Below are positions 1-6,106 of a stretch of DNA of 64,000 nt, piece after piece. The notes under the pieces were generated by a model. The model was not told where the DNA came from, did no database searches, and saw nothing but the letters and a program-made list of their open reading frames with translations. Source of the stretch: Candidatus Defluviilinea proxima (lineage in GTDB: Bacteria > Chloroflexota > Anaerolineae > Anaerolineales > Villigracilaceae); the NCBI GenBank assembly GCA_016721115.1, contig JADKIW010000001.1, positions 263,501 to 327,500 on the forward strand. The letters run 5' to 3'. Both the position numbers and the translations under genes were made by a program. How positions within the stretch are numbered: the stretch's first letter is position 1; each line of letters begins with the position of its first letter.

Positions 1-295
1 GTAGGTTTTGCTGTAAAGCGTACCCAATGGCACCCTGACTATCCGCGCCACAAACATCGAGCGGGATCTCGTGCATCCCTTCCGCTTTTGCGGCGATCTC
101 GGAACGTCTCAGAATAAACCCAACCTGCGGACCGTTCCCATGGCCGATCGCCACATCCCAGCCTTGTTCGATCATGTCGGCAATGTGATATGTGCTCTCT
201 TTAGCGGCCAGATATTGATCTTCGACGGTCTTATGTTTCTCGTCCTTGATCAGTGAGTTGCCGCCAATGGCGATTACTGCAAGCTTATTAGTCAT
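1..295 (-). CDS. arcC: Carbamate kinase, 5' part only (cut by window edge)
   Basis: Carbamate kinase transfers phosphate between carbamoyl phosphate and ADP, giving ATP, CO2 and ammonia. It is the ATP-yielding last step after a carbamoyltransferase. Translation of the minus strand from the ATG at 293-295 gives an N-terminus with AIGGNSL, GHGNGPQVG and a CGADSQGAIGY stretch, all typical of the amino-acid-kinase fold of carbamate kinases. The rest lies outside the window. It sits just downstream of the YgeW-type carbamoyltransferase, the expected partner. Its Shine-Dalgarno (AGGAGA) is formed by a unit of the 8-nt repeat array between the two genes. The family call is firm from the glycine-rich motifs. 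Confidence 0.93.
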   Translation of the reverse strand, partial: MTNKLAVIAIGGNSLIKDEKHKTVEDQYLAAKESTYHIADMIEQGWDVAIGHGNGPQVGFILRRSEIAAKAEGMHEIPLDVCGADSQGAIGYALQQNL

Positions 296-304
296 CTCGT
301 CTCC

Positions 305-396
305 TAGTTTACTAGTCTCCTAGACTACTGGCCTTCTAGCCCACCAATCTCCTCGTTATGACCAGAAGACTAGTGGACCAGCCAACTAACGGGCTA
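305..396. repeat. Inverted array of degenerate 8-nt units (TWGTCNNC family), no cargo
   Basis: On the plus strand 305-352 reads as consecutive 8-nt units (TAGTTTAC, TAGTCTCC, TAGACTAC, TGGCCTTC, TAGCCCAC and a decayed one). The reverse complement of 361-396 reads as the same units (TAGTCTTC, TGGTCCAC, TAGTTGGC, TAGCCCGT). The two arms therefore face each other and can fold into a hairpin. The array fills the whole arcC-ygeW gap, supplies the arcC Shine-Dalgarno and contains the ygeW TAG stop (394-396). Related arrays lie at 1387-1883 and 7493-7546. Confidence 0.75.
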
Positions 397-1383
397 ACTC
401 ATCGTCAACGCCATCACAGCTTTCTGCGCGTGGAGGCGGTTCTCGGCTTCATCGAACACAACGGATTGCGGGCCGTCCAATACCTTGCTGGTCACTTCGA
501 CATCACGGTCAGCAGGGAGGGGATGCATGTAAATGGCGCCTTCTTTGGCAACCTTGAGTTTCGTATCGTCCATGATCCAGTTCTTGTACATATCCTGAAG
601 TTTCTTGCCTTCGGCCTTATCGGTCGTTGTCAACAACGGACCCCAGGACTTGGCATAGATCACGTCGGCATCTTTGCAGGCTTCGGTCATGCCGTCTTTG
701 CTATCGATGATCTCAAAGTTCGTGCCTGCGATCTTGGCCTGTTCCTTTGCCTGTTCAACGATATCGGGCATCAATGGGAATTCGGGCGGGTAGGCAAGAG
801 TCACATCCATGCCAAAGCGAGGCATTTGAAGAATGAGTGATTGCGGAACAGAGATCGGTTTGAGATAGGAAGCGGCATACGCCCACGAGACAACGATCTT
901 CTTCTTGCGGAGGTCTTTACCCTTCTTCTCCATGATGGTCATCAAATCTGCGAGGCACTGGAAAGGATGATAGATATCACATTGCATGTTCAAGACCGGC
1001 GCGCGGCTGGATCTGGCGACATCGTTCAGATATTTGTTGCCGTCGCCATAGTCACAGTGACGGATGGCGATGCCATCAAAATAGCGGCCATAGATCTCGC
1101 CGATCTCAATCGGCGTGTCACCGTGTGAGATCTGAGTGGTATCGCTATCAATAAATGCGCCATGACCACCGAGTTGGGCCATGCCTGCTTCGAACGATCC
1201 GCGTGTGCGGGTGGAGGAGAAGAAGAACAACATCGCCAGCACCTTATCACGCAGGTACGGATGCGGTTCACCGAGGGCGCGCTTGCGCTTCAAATCCCAG
1301 GCTACCTCCAGAACAGTTTCGACTTCCTCTTTGGTGAAATCCAGGTCACCAATAAAGTCACGTCCACGAAAATTTGTTTGCAT
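394..1383 (-). CDS. ygeW: YgeW-type knotted carbamoyltransferase
   Basis: A carbamoyltransferase of the YgeW branch of the aspartate/ornithine transcarbamylase family, 329 residues. The carbamoyl-phosphate site motif STRTRGSFE (about residues 56-64) and the HPFQCLAD segment (about 139-146) are present. A C-terminal HPLPADRD replaces the HCLP loop of classical OTCases. In E. coli ygeW lies in a purine/selenium-linked catabolic cluster with ygeY, ssnA and a carbamate kinase. The same partners occur here (arcC downstream, ygeY upstream). The physiological substrate of this family is not settled. The Shine-Dalgarno GGAGACTA is one unit of the 8-nt repeat, and the stop codon lies in another array. 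Confidence 0.92.
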   Translation of the reverse strand: MQTNFRGRDFIGDLDFTKEEVETVLEVAWDLKRKRALGEPHPYLRDKVLAMLFFFSSTRTRGSFEAGMAQLGGHGAFIDSDTTQISHGDTPIEIGEIYGRYFDGIAIRHCDYGDGNKYLNDVARSSRAPVLNMQCDIYHPFQCLADLMTIMEKKGKDLRKKKIVVSWAYAASYLKPISVPQSLILQMPRFGMDVTLAYPPEFPLMPDIVEQAKEQAKIAGTNFEIIDSKDGMTEACKDADVIYAKSWGPLLTTTDKAEGKKLQDMYKNWIMDDTKLKVAKEGAIYMHPLPADRDVEVTSKVLDGPQSVVFDEAENRLHAQKAVMALTMS

Positions 1384-1386
1384 AAG

Positions 1387-1883
1387 TTTAGTCTCCTAGT
1401 CTTCTTGTTATTTAGTCTTCTAGTCACCCAGAGAGCGACTAGTCTGATTTTCTCAGGTAGGTCATCATCCCATTAATAAGGGGCTTCACCTCTGTCGCAA
1501 GTTCATAAGCCTTTAGACGTTCTTCTTCCGTTATATAGTCAACATCCAAAGCCAGGTAAAGTTGTGACTGCACTTCTCCTGCAGAGCGATGGGCTATTTT
1601 CAAGAACCGAACAAATTCGGGGTCAGAGCCTGATTCAAAGCCTTCAGCGATATTATGCATTACAGAACTTGCCACACGTTGAATTTGGTCTCGTAAACCA
1701 AAGTCTCGAGAGAATTTATCTCGACGGGTTAACTCATATACATAACCTGCTAATTCTCTTGCCTTTTGCCATGACGTTAACTCTTCAAAGTTCTTAATGG
1801 TCGCCATATGACTTCGATCATCTTGCACTGCTTCGTCCAACAAGTAGACTAGCCGACTAGTGGACAAGCAGACAAGACGACTA
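1387..1883. mobile_element. Candidate IVS-like element: S23-type gene between inverted 8-nt repeat arms
   Basis: The left arm (1387-1427) reads TAGTCTCC, TAGTCTTC, TTGTTATT, TAGTCTTC, TAGTCACC. The reverse complement of the right arm (1838-1883) reads TAGTCGTC, TTGTCTGC, TTGTCCAC, TAGTCGGC, TAGTCTAC. The arms match at about two thirds of positions with the same 8-nt phase, in inverted orientation. They enclose a single gene of the four-helix-bundle family known from 23S rRNA intervening sequences, which are also ORFs between complementary ends. No transposase is present. That this unit is or was mobile is inference. Confidence 0.5.
1439..1807 (-). CDS. Four-helix-bundle protein, S23/IVS (23S rRNA intervening-sequence) family
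   Basis: A 122-residue all-helical protein starting MATIKNFEEL. It carries the family hallmarks WQKARELA, the FGLRDQIQRVASSVMHNIAEG helix and the FLKIAHRSAGEVQSQL helix. The family includes proteins encoded inside 23S rRNA insertions and the Avd accessory proteins of diversity-generating retroelements, and its biochemical role is unclear. A longer frame begins at 1867 but that N-terminus (SRLVYLLDEA) reads through the repeat arm, so the start at 1807 is preferred although no strong Shine-Dalgarno is visible. The gene interrupts the purine cluster, its TAG stop lies next to the left repeat arm, and it is enclosed by inverted arrays. Confidence 0.88.
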   Translation of the reverse strand: MATIKNFEELTSWQKARELAGYVYELTRRDKFSRDFGLRDQIQRVASSVMHNIAEGFESGSDPEFVRFLKIAHRSAGEVQSQLYLALDVDYITEEERLKAYELATEVKPLINGMMTYLRKSD

Positions 1884-2405
1884 CATAGACAACCTCAATA
1901 TCTCTCCATCCACAAACTTGCCATCTTCCCAAAACAGACGGATGCCTTCGCAAGGTTCGAGGTGTGAGCCCCATGACATATGGTCGGCTTTTGGTAAACA
2001 GGCCACTGCACCCAACTCTGCTACACCGCCATGATTGATCACCAACGCAGCGCGACCATCGGCAAGGTAGTTGGCGAGTTTGGTATAGATCGCAACCAAT
2101 TGATTCGCGTAATGTGCGGCGGCTCCGTTCTTACTCACAGCTTCTGCATATCCTGCAAACGATAAAGGCCACGGCGCTTCATATTCCACAGCATTACCGT
2201 AGGAACTCATCAATTCATTTTGTTCGCTCACAGCAAAGCCCATCGCAATGGCGGTTTCGAAGGCACGCGGTAACGTGGATGTGATCACGCGGTCGAATGG
2301 GCCAAGGTTCTCCCCCACCAAACGCGCAAGGGTCACACCTGATTGATTCAGATGCTCACCAGGTTTAGAACGGATGGAATGGCGGCGGATCTCGATGGTT
2401 TTCAT
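1881..2405 (-). CDS. Histidine phosphatase (phosphoglycerate mutase-like) family protein
   Basis: A 174-residue protein beginning MKTIEIRRHS. The RHS triad near the start corresponds to the RHG phosphohistidine motif, with Ser in place of Gly. A later VINHGGVAE segment (about residue 136) supplies the second catalytic His. STLPRAFETA matches the usual S..RA..TA signature. Members hydrolyse small phosphoesters and the substrate here is unknown. The frame opens further upstream (2441), but that stretch translates a GTAGGGGCG palindrome, so the start at 2405 is chosen. The stop codon TAG lies in the adjacent 8-nt array. Confidence 0.85.
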   Translation of the reverse strand: MKTIEIRRHSIRSKPGEHLNQSGVTLARLVGENLGPFDRVITSTLPRAFETAIAMGFAVSEQNELMSSYGNAVEYEAPWPLSFAGYAEAVSKNGAAAHYANQLVAIYTKLANYLADGRAALVINHGGVAELGAVACLPKADHMSWGSHLEPCEGIRLFWEDGKFVDGEILRLSM

Positions 2406-2416
2406 GTTTTGTTTAT

Positions 2417-2485
2417 GTAGGGGCGGGGTCTCCCCGCCCAATCTCGTGTTGGAAGGTTACAAGGGCGAAATGACCTCGCCCCTAC
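2417..2485. repeat. Palindromic repeat, GTAGGGGCG family
   Basis: The outer arms GTAGGGGCG (2417-2425) and CGCCCCTAC (2477-2485) are complementary, with an inner GGGCGGGG/CCCCGCCC hairpin (2421-2439). The right arm contains the stop codon of the ygeY-type gene (TAG at 2482-2484). Related palindromes sit at 28296-28323 and 52348-52376. Confidence 0.85.
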
Positions 2486-3681
2486 GCTATCAACGACGGC
2501 AAGATCGCGTAGAACTCTGTCGCTTTCACCATATCTTCGAGCGAAACCGAATCGTTCACGGTGTGCGCGGTCTCTTCATCGCCGGGGCCAAAGCCGATAG
2601 AAGGAATGCCTGCTTTGCCCGCCCAGTAAATACCGTTCGTGGAGAAGTTCCACTTGCCGCTGGGGGCGGAGGGCAAACCAATTTGTTCACGAGCCAACTG
2701 TCCCGCACGGACGAGAGCGTGATCTTCATCCAATGCCCAAGCAGGGAAATATTTATCAACGGGGAAAACAAATCCTGTATAGGACGGTTCGTCGTAAAAG
2801 AGTTCTTCGAGTTTGACGCTGTCTTTGTACTCTGTGGGAATCAACGCTTCGACCTGCGCTCGAACCTGTTCCTTCGTTTCACCAAAGGTCATTCTGCGAT
2901 CAATGAAGATGACCGCTTCATCGGGCACGGCGTTGATGGACGGGGTCTTGACGTGCATATCGCTGACCGTGATCTTGCCATGACCGAGGAACGGATGGTC
3001 GCCGAGTTGTGGTTCGAGATCGCGGATGCCCGCAATGACGGGAAGCAGTTTGTAGATGGCGTTATCACCGAGGTGATTCGACGCGGCATGCGCAGACTTA
3101 CCCTTCGAGGTGATCTTCATCTCAAGGCGGCCTTTGTGACCACGATACGTGAGCATCTTGGTGGGTTCACCGATGACGACGAAATCAGGCTTGATGCCGG
3201 GGTCTACTTCGACGAAGGTGTTGGGAGCGATGCCATCACACCATTCTTCCATGTTGCCAAAGTAGTAGGCCGTCCAGCCATCGAGCAGACCGAGGTCACG
3301 CGCCATGGCGAGGCCGTAGATCATGCCGGGCGTGGAGCCTTTTTCATCACAGGCGCCGCGCGCATAGAGAACGCCGTCTTCGATCTTGCCTTTGAACGGA
3401 TCCCAACCCCATGAGGCGGGGTCACCCACACCGACGGTGTCAATGTGTGAATCGTAGACGATGGTACGTGGACCATTGCCGATACGACCAACCGTGTTAC
3501 CCATCTTGTCAAAGCGGACTTCGTCGAAGCCGAGCTTTTTCATCTCAGCCTGAATGCGCTCCCCAACGGGGCCGATCTTTGAATCCATACTGGGGATCTC
3601 GCAGATCTCGAGCATGAATTGAATGATCTCTTCACGTGAAGCATTTACTCGTTTTTGTATTTCAGTTAGTTTGTTTGTCAT
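2482..3681 (-). CDS. ygeY: YgeY family M20 metallohydrolase
   Basis: A 399-residue di-metal M20 family amidohydrolase/peptidase. Visible metal and catalytic motifs are DSHIDTVG (about residues 77-84), GACDEKG (about 109-115), the EE pair in NMEEWCDG (about 143-150), GEPTK, and a C-terminal HTVND. A dimerisation insert with GHKGRLE and KSAHAA follows the GEPT motif. YgeY proteins cluster with ygeW and ssnA in purine/selenium-associated operons, as here, and probably cleave an N-acyl or ureido bond, though the substrate is not established. The Shine-Dalgarno AAGGAG lies 5 nt before the ATG. The TAG stop is inside a palindromic repeat. Confidence 0.92.
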   Translation of the reverse strand: MTNKLTEIQKRVNASREEIIQFMLEICEIPSMDSKIGPVGERIQAEMKKLGFDEVRFDKMGNTVGRIGNGPRTIVYDSHIDTVGVGDPASWGWDPFKGKIEDGVLYARGACDEKGSTPGMIYGLAMARDLGLLDGWTAYYFGNMEEWCDGIAPNTFVEVDPGIKPDFVVIGEPTKMLTYRGHKGRLEMKITSKGKSAHAASNHLGDNAIYKLLPVIAGIRDLEPQLGDHPFLGHGKITVSDMHVKTPSINAVPDEAVIFIDRRMTFGETKEQVRAQVEALIPTEYKDSVKLEELFYDEPSYTGFVFPVDKYFPAWALDEDHALVRAGQLAREQIGLPSAPSGKWNFSTNGIYWAGKAGIPSIGFGPGDEETAHTVNDSVSLEDMVKATEFYAILPSLIA

Positions 3682-3778
3682 AATGACTCCTTGAAGTTAC
3701 CACTGAGTTCACTGAGCGTTTTGAGTTTTCTTCTTAGCTACAGGGAACACTGAGTTTTAGAAAATGAAAATTTTATTG

Positions 3779-3846
3779 AACCACGAAGACACGGAAACAC
3801 TGAGAAAACTATTTAGAATCTCCGTGACTCTGTGGCTCCGTGGTTA
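3779..3846. repeat. Imperfect palindrome AACCACGAAGACACGG / CTCCGTGGTT
   Basis: The left arm AACCACGAAGACACGGA starts at 3779 and the right arm CTGTGGCTCCGTGGTTA ends at 3846. It lies in the 292-nt gap between the GntR gene and ygeY. The rest of that gap (3682-3778 and 3847-3973) shows a second degenerate copy (ACCACTGAGTTCACTGAG at about 3698) and otherwise nothing recognisable. Confidence 0.7.
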
Positions 3847-3973
3847 GCAAGGCTGAGGCTTTCAATGGTCATTTATTCCTCATGCCATAAATCGAACATA
3901 CCTAAAGCAATCACCACAGCCGTCACTCAACCAAAACTCAAACTCTCTGTGGCAAATACCTATGGCAAAAAAG

Positions 3974-4687
3974 CTAATTCCCGATCTTCCTCACTACATG
4001 GAAGTTGAAGTAGCCGGGGATGAAGTAGCTGAAGGTGTAATCCACTACAGCGCCGCCCTGGGCATAGATCTGGGAGGAGAATTGAAGCAAGACATCGCCG
4101 CGTTGGATCTCGAGGGCTTTGGCAACTTCGGCTGTGGCGTTGGTTGCGCTGATGGCGGCCCGGGAGGAGACCAACTTATCGCCGCGAGCCAGCATAAAGT
4201 CGAGGACAGAGCCGGTGAACGATGCAGGCATATCGCCAGTCTTGAGCACGTCATATGGAAGCACATCCACAAGATATGCGACCGGGCGTCCTTCGGCACT
4301 GATGACACGTTGCACACGAGTGAGGCGCGTATTCACACGAACATTGAGATGCTTGGCGCTATCTTCATCTGCTTCCACTTGCTCGATCTGGAGGCCGCCG
4401 ATCGAGATTTCCAAGTTCATGCGGTGCGCCATGGTGTCGAGGCTTTCCAACACTTCGAGCCCGGCATCAATGACAGGGACCTTCCCCACCACGTATGTGC
4501 CTGAGCCCTGACGGCGGCGGATGAGACCTTGCGTTTCAAAGGTACGCATGGCCTCGCGCAACGTGGCACGGGAAACGCCCATCTTCTTTGCCAGTTCAGG
4601 CTCCGATGTAAGACGTTCACCCGCAGGGGTCTTTGCGATCAATTCAGCCAGGTCGGCTTGCAAACGTTGAAAAGGGAAATTGGCCAT
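3974..4687 (-). CDS. GntR family transcriptional regulator (HutC/UTRA type)
   Basis: About 237 residues. The N-terminal winged helix-turn-helix has the GntR signature (LTSEPELAKKMGVSRATLREAMRTF is its recognition region, about residues 27-51, followed by the wing RRRQGSGTYV). A C-terminal UTRA-like ligand domain has TRLTRVQRVISAEGRPVAY and a final DYTFSYFIPGYFNF. Such proteins usually repress a nearby catabolic operon until a small effector binds. The gene sits in the middle of the purine cluster, so regulation of that cluster is inferred. The start at 4687 follows GGAGGACG. A frame opening further upstream overlaps the next gene. Confidence 0.9.
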   Translation of the reverse strand: MANFPFQRLQADLAELIAKTPAGERLTSEPELAKKMGVSRATLREAMRTFETQGLIRRRQGSGTYVVGKVPVIDAGLEVLESLDTMAHRMNLEISIGGLQIEQVEADEDSAKHLNVRVNTRLTRVQRVISAEGRPVAYLVDVLPYDVLKTGDMPASFTGSVLDFMLARGDKLVSSRAAISATNATAEVAKALEIQRGDVLLQFSSQIYAQGGAVVDYTFSYFIPGYFNFHVVRKIGN

Positions 4688-4715
4688 TCGTCCTCCAGAA
4701 AAAATATTTGAAATG

Positions 4716-5282
4716 CTAACCGTGATATCTGCCATCGATCAGTGGAATTTCTGAGATGGGCTTCAAGGTCACATTTTCGTTTGAGACAAAATCAAGAACT
4801 ACTTGAAAGTTTTGATCCGGTGCATGGACCGAGTCAATGAACAATGCCGTGTCAGGTTCCCAAGTGCGGAAGCGTTCACGTTGATGTTGAATGCGCTCCC
4901 AATTGGCCACATGCCGGTCGTTCGTTTGATGGAAGCGGGTCGTGACTCGTTCCTGCCACACCGCTTCATCAGACACATATACATAGATCGGCAAGAACTG
5001 CGCTTGATATTTGCGAGCCAGTTCCTGTGCGTGATGGCGGTCTGTGTTCATAAAAACCGACTCGGCGATGACACTGAGGCCCAATTTGAGTTGGGCCTCG
5101 ATCAGGTCGAGCAGAATGGATACTTTCGCGTCCCAGAACGGGATGCCTGCGTTCTCCGGCACTTCGCCGATGACATCGTCAATGCACAAGAGCGGAAAAC
5201 GCAGTGTACGTGCAAGGCGTTCGGCCAACGTGGACTTGCCCGTGCCGGGCAAACCCGAGAAAATGATCAACTTGCTTTGCAT
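4716..5282 (-). CDS. P-loop AAA/zeta-toxin-like small-molecule kinase
   Basis: A 188-residue nucleotide-binding protein. The Walker A motif GLPGTGKST is at residues 10-18. An IDDVIGE segment at about 34-40 is followed by LIAESVFMNTD (about 70-80), resembling the Walker-B-like region of gluconate/chloramphenicol-type kinases. An arginine-rich lid (HQRERFR) is near residue 135. Most relatives phosphorylate small molecules (uncharacterised AAA family ATPases), and the substrate cannot be read from sequence. It is separated from the GntR start by only about 28 nt and probably belongs to the same transcript. No toxin-antitoxin partner is visible beside it. Confidence 0.78.
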   Translation of the reverse strand: MQSKLIIFSGLPGTGKSTLAERLARTLRFPLLCIDDVIGEVPENAGIPFWDAKVSILLDLIEAQLKLGLSVIAESVFMNTDRHHAQELARKYQAQFLPIYVYVSDEAVWQERVTTRFHQTNDRHVANWERIQHQRERFRTWEPDTALFIDSVHAPDQNFQVVLDFVSNENVTLKPISEIPLIDGRYHG

Positions 5283-5291
5283 TGCGATCCG

Positions 5292-5594
5292 TCAAGCCGA
5301 TGCTACATAGTACAGCAACAGAACCCCCAAGAAAAATGGGACGGCCAGCAACCACGAGATCATTTCACGCCCACGATACATGGCGAACCCAGAGGCAAAG
5401 GGAAACAGCGGCAGTAAAAAGACAGGCGAACGCACGATCGGGAATCCGCTTAACAGCCACGAAAAAGGGAGCGACAGCACGGCCGCCGTAACCAGCAAAC
5501 GATAATCACGCCTAAACAGGCCAACACCCGCCAGGATCACCGTGACAAGGATGATGGGCCAACCGAGAAAGATCGAGAAAAGAAGCTCAAGCAT
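5292..5594 (-). CDS. Small integral membrane protein, unknown function
   Basis: A 100-residue, strongly hydrophobic protein with about four predicted membrane segments: LFSIFLGWPIILVTVILAG, LLVTAAVLSLPFSWLLSG, VFLLPLFPFASGFAMY and ISWLLAVPFFLGVLLLYYV. No catalytic motif is seen. It lies between the cupin gene (9 nt away) and the P-loop kinase gene (9 nt away) in the same orientation, so it is probably co-transcribed. There is no recognisable Shine-Dalgarno. Reality is supported by the tight packing and clean hydrophobic pattern. Confidence 0.65.
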   Translation of the reverse strand: MLELLFSIFLGWPIILVTVILAGVGLFRRDYRLLVTAAVLSLPFSWLLSGFPIVRSPVFLLPLFPFASGFAMYRGREMISWLLAVPFFLGVLLLYYVASA

Positions 5595-5603
5595 TTCAGC
5601 AGG

Positions 5604-5948
5604 TTATTTGTTTTTCTTCGAGGGATACATGACCGCATCGATAAAGCGCAGAATATCGGCGCCGGTGTTATTGAAGCAATGGGTCTCATTCGGTTGGATA
5701 TAGATCACCGAACCTTCACGGATCGGGTGGGAGCCTTCCTCTGTCACCACCTCGCCGCGGCCGACCAATACGAAGATCTCGTGTTCTGATTCGTGATGAT
5801 GCATGGGTGTGGATTTCAAGGGGGCCAACTCCAACAAGCGCATGGAGAAGTTCACAGCCCCCTGTGACGCAGTGATCGCCCAACGAGCGGTCAGGCCTTC
5901 CACGCCAGTTTGTTCCACGGTCAGTTCACGATAGTTTTTGATGTACAT
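5604..5948 (-). CDS. Cupin domain protein
   Basis: About 114 residues of a single cupin barrel. The metal-binding motif 1 is seen as HHHESEHEIFVLVGRGE (His47-49 region and the Glu), and motif 2 as PNETHCFNN. It starts MYIKNYREL at 5948 behind a GAAAGGAAAG Shine-Dalgarno. An upstream extension of the frame translates the flanking repeat and is rejected. Single-domain cupins bind small ligands or act as isomerases or dioxygenases. Position in the purine cluster suggests handling of a pathway intermediate, but that is inference. Confidence 0.85.
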   Translation of the reverse strand: MYIKNYRELTVEQTGVEGLTARWAITASQGAVNFSMRLLELAPLKSTPMHHHESEHEIFVLVGRGEVVTEEGSHPIREGSVIYIQPNETHCFNNTGADILRFIDAVMYPSKKNK

Positions 5949-5990
5949 CAGGTATTCTTTCCTTTCAAGTGGTAAATAAGTGTATTCCGC

Positions 5991-6084
5991 GCTGAGCGGA
6001 GCGTCCTTCGACTTCGGGTTTCGCATCAACCGCTCAACCCTCCGCTCAGGACGGAAATCCTATTGAAAAAGAGCGAAGTCGAAG
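5991..6084. repeat. Palindromic repeat with CTTCGACTTCG / GAGCGAAGTCGAAG arms
   Basis: Nested complementary blocks: GCTGAGCGGA (5991-6000) with TCCGCTCAGGA (6041-6051), and CTTCGACTTCG (6006-6016) with GAGCGAAGTCGAAG (6071-6084). The two pairs are interleaved rather than simply nested. A short related copy lies within the coding sequence of mtaB (51722-51751). Confidence 0.7.
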
Positions 6085-6106
6085 CGTGAATAATCCATTT
6101 CAGACT

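Noticed and set aside
305..396. CRISPR-like array
   Set aside because: Units are 8 nt, degenerate and without spacers, and no cas genes are present.
2374..3414. 346-codon plus-strand frame opposite ygeY
   Set aside because: It is the antisense shadow of ygeY, whose M20 metal-binding motifs are unambiguous.
4716..5282. Zeta toxin of a toxin-antitoxin pair
   Set aside because: The P-loop kinase resembles zeta toxins only generally. No small antitoxin gene adjoins it, and the neighbours are a GntR regulator and a membrane protein.
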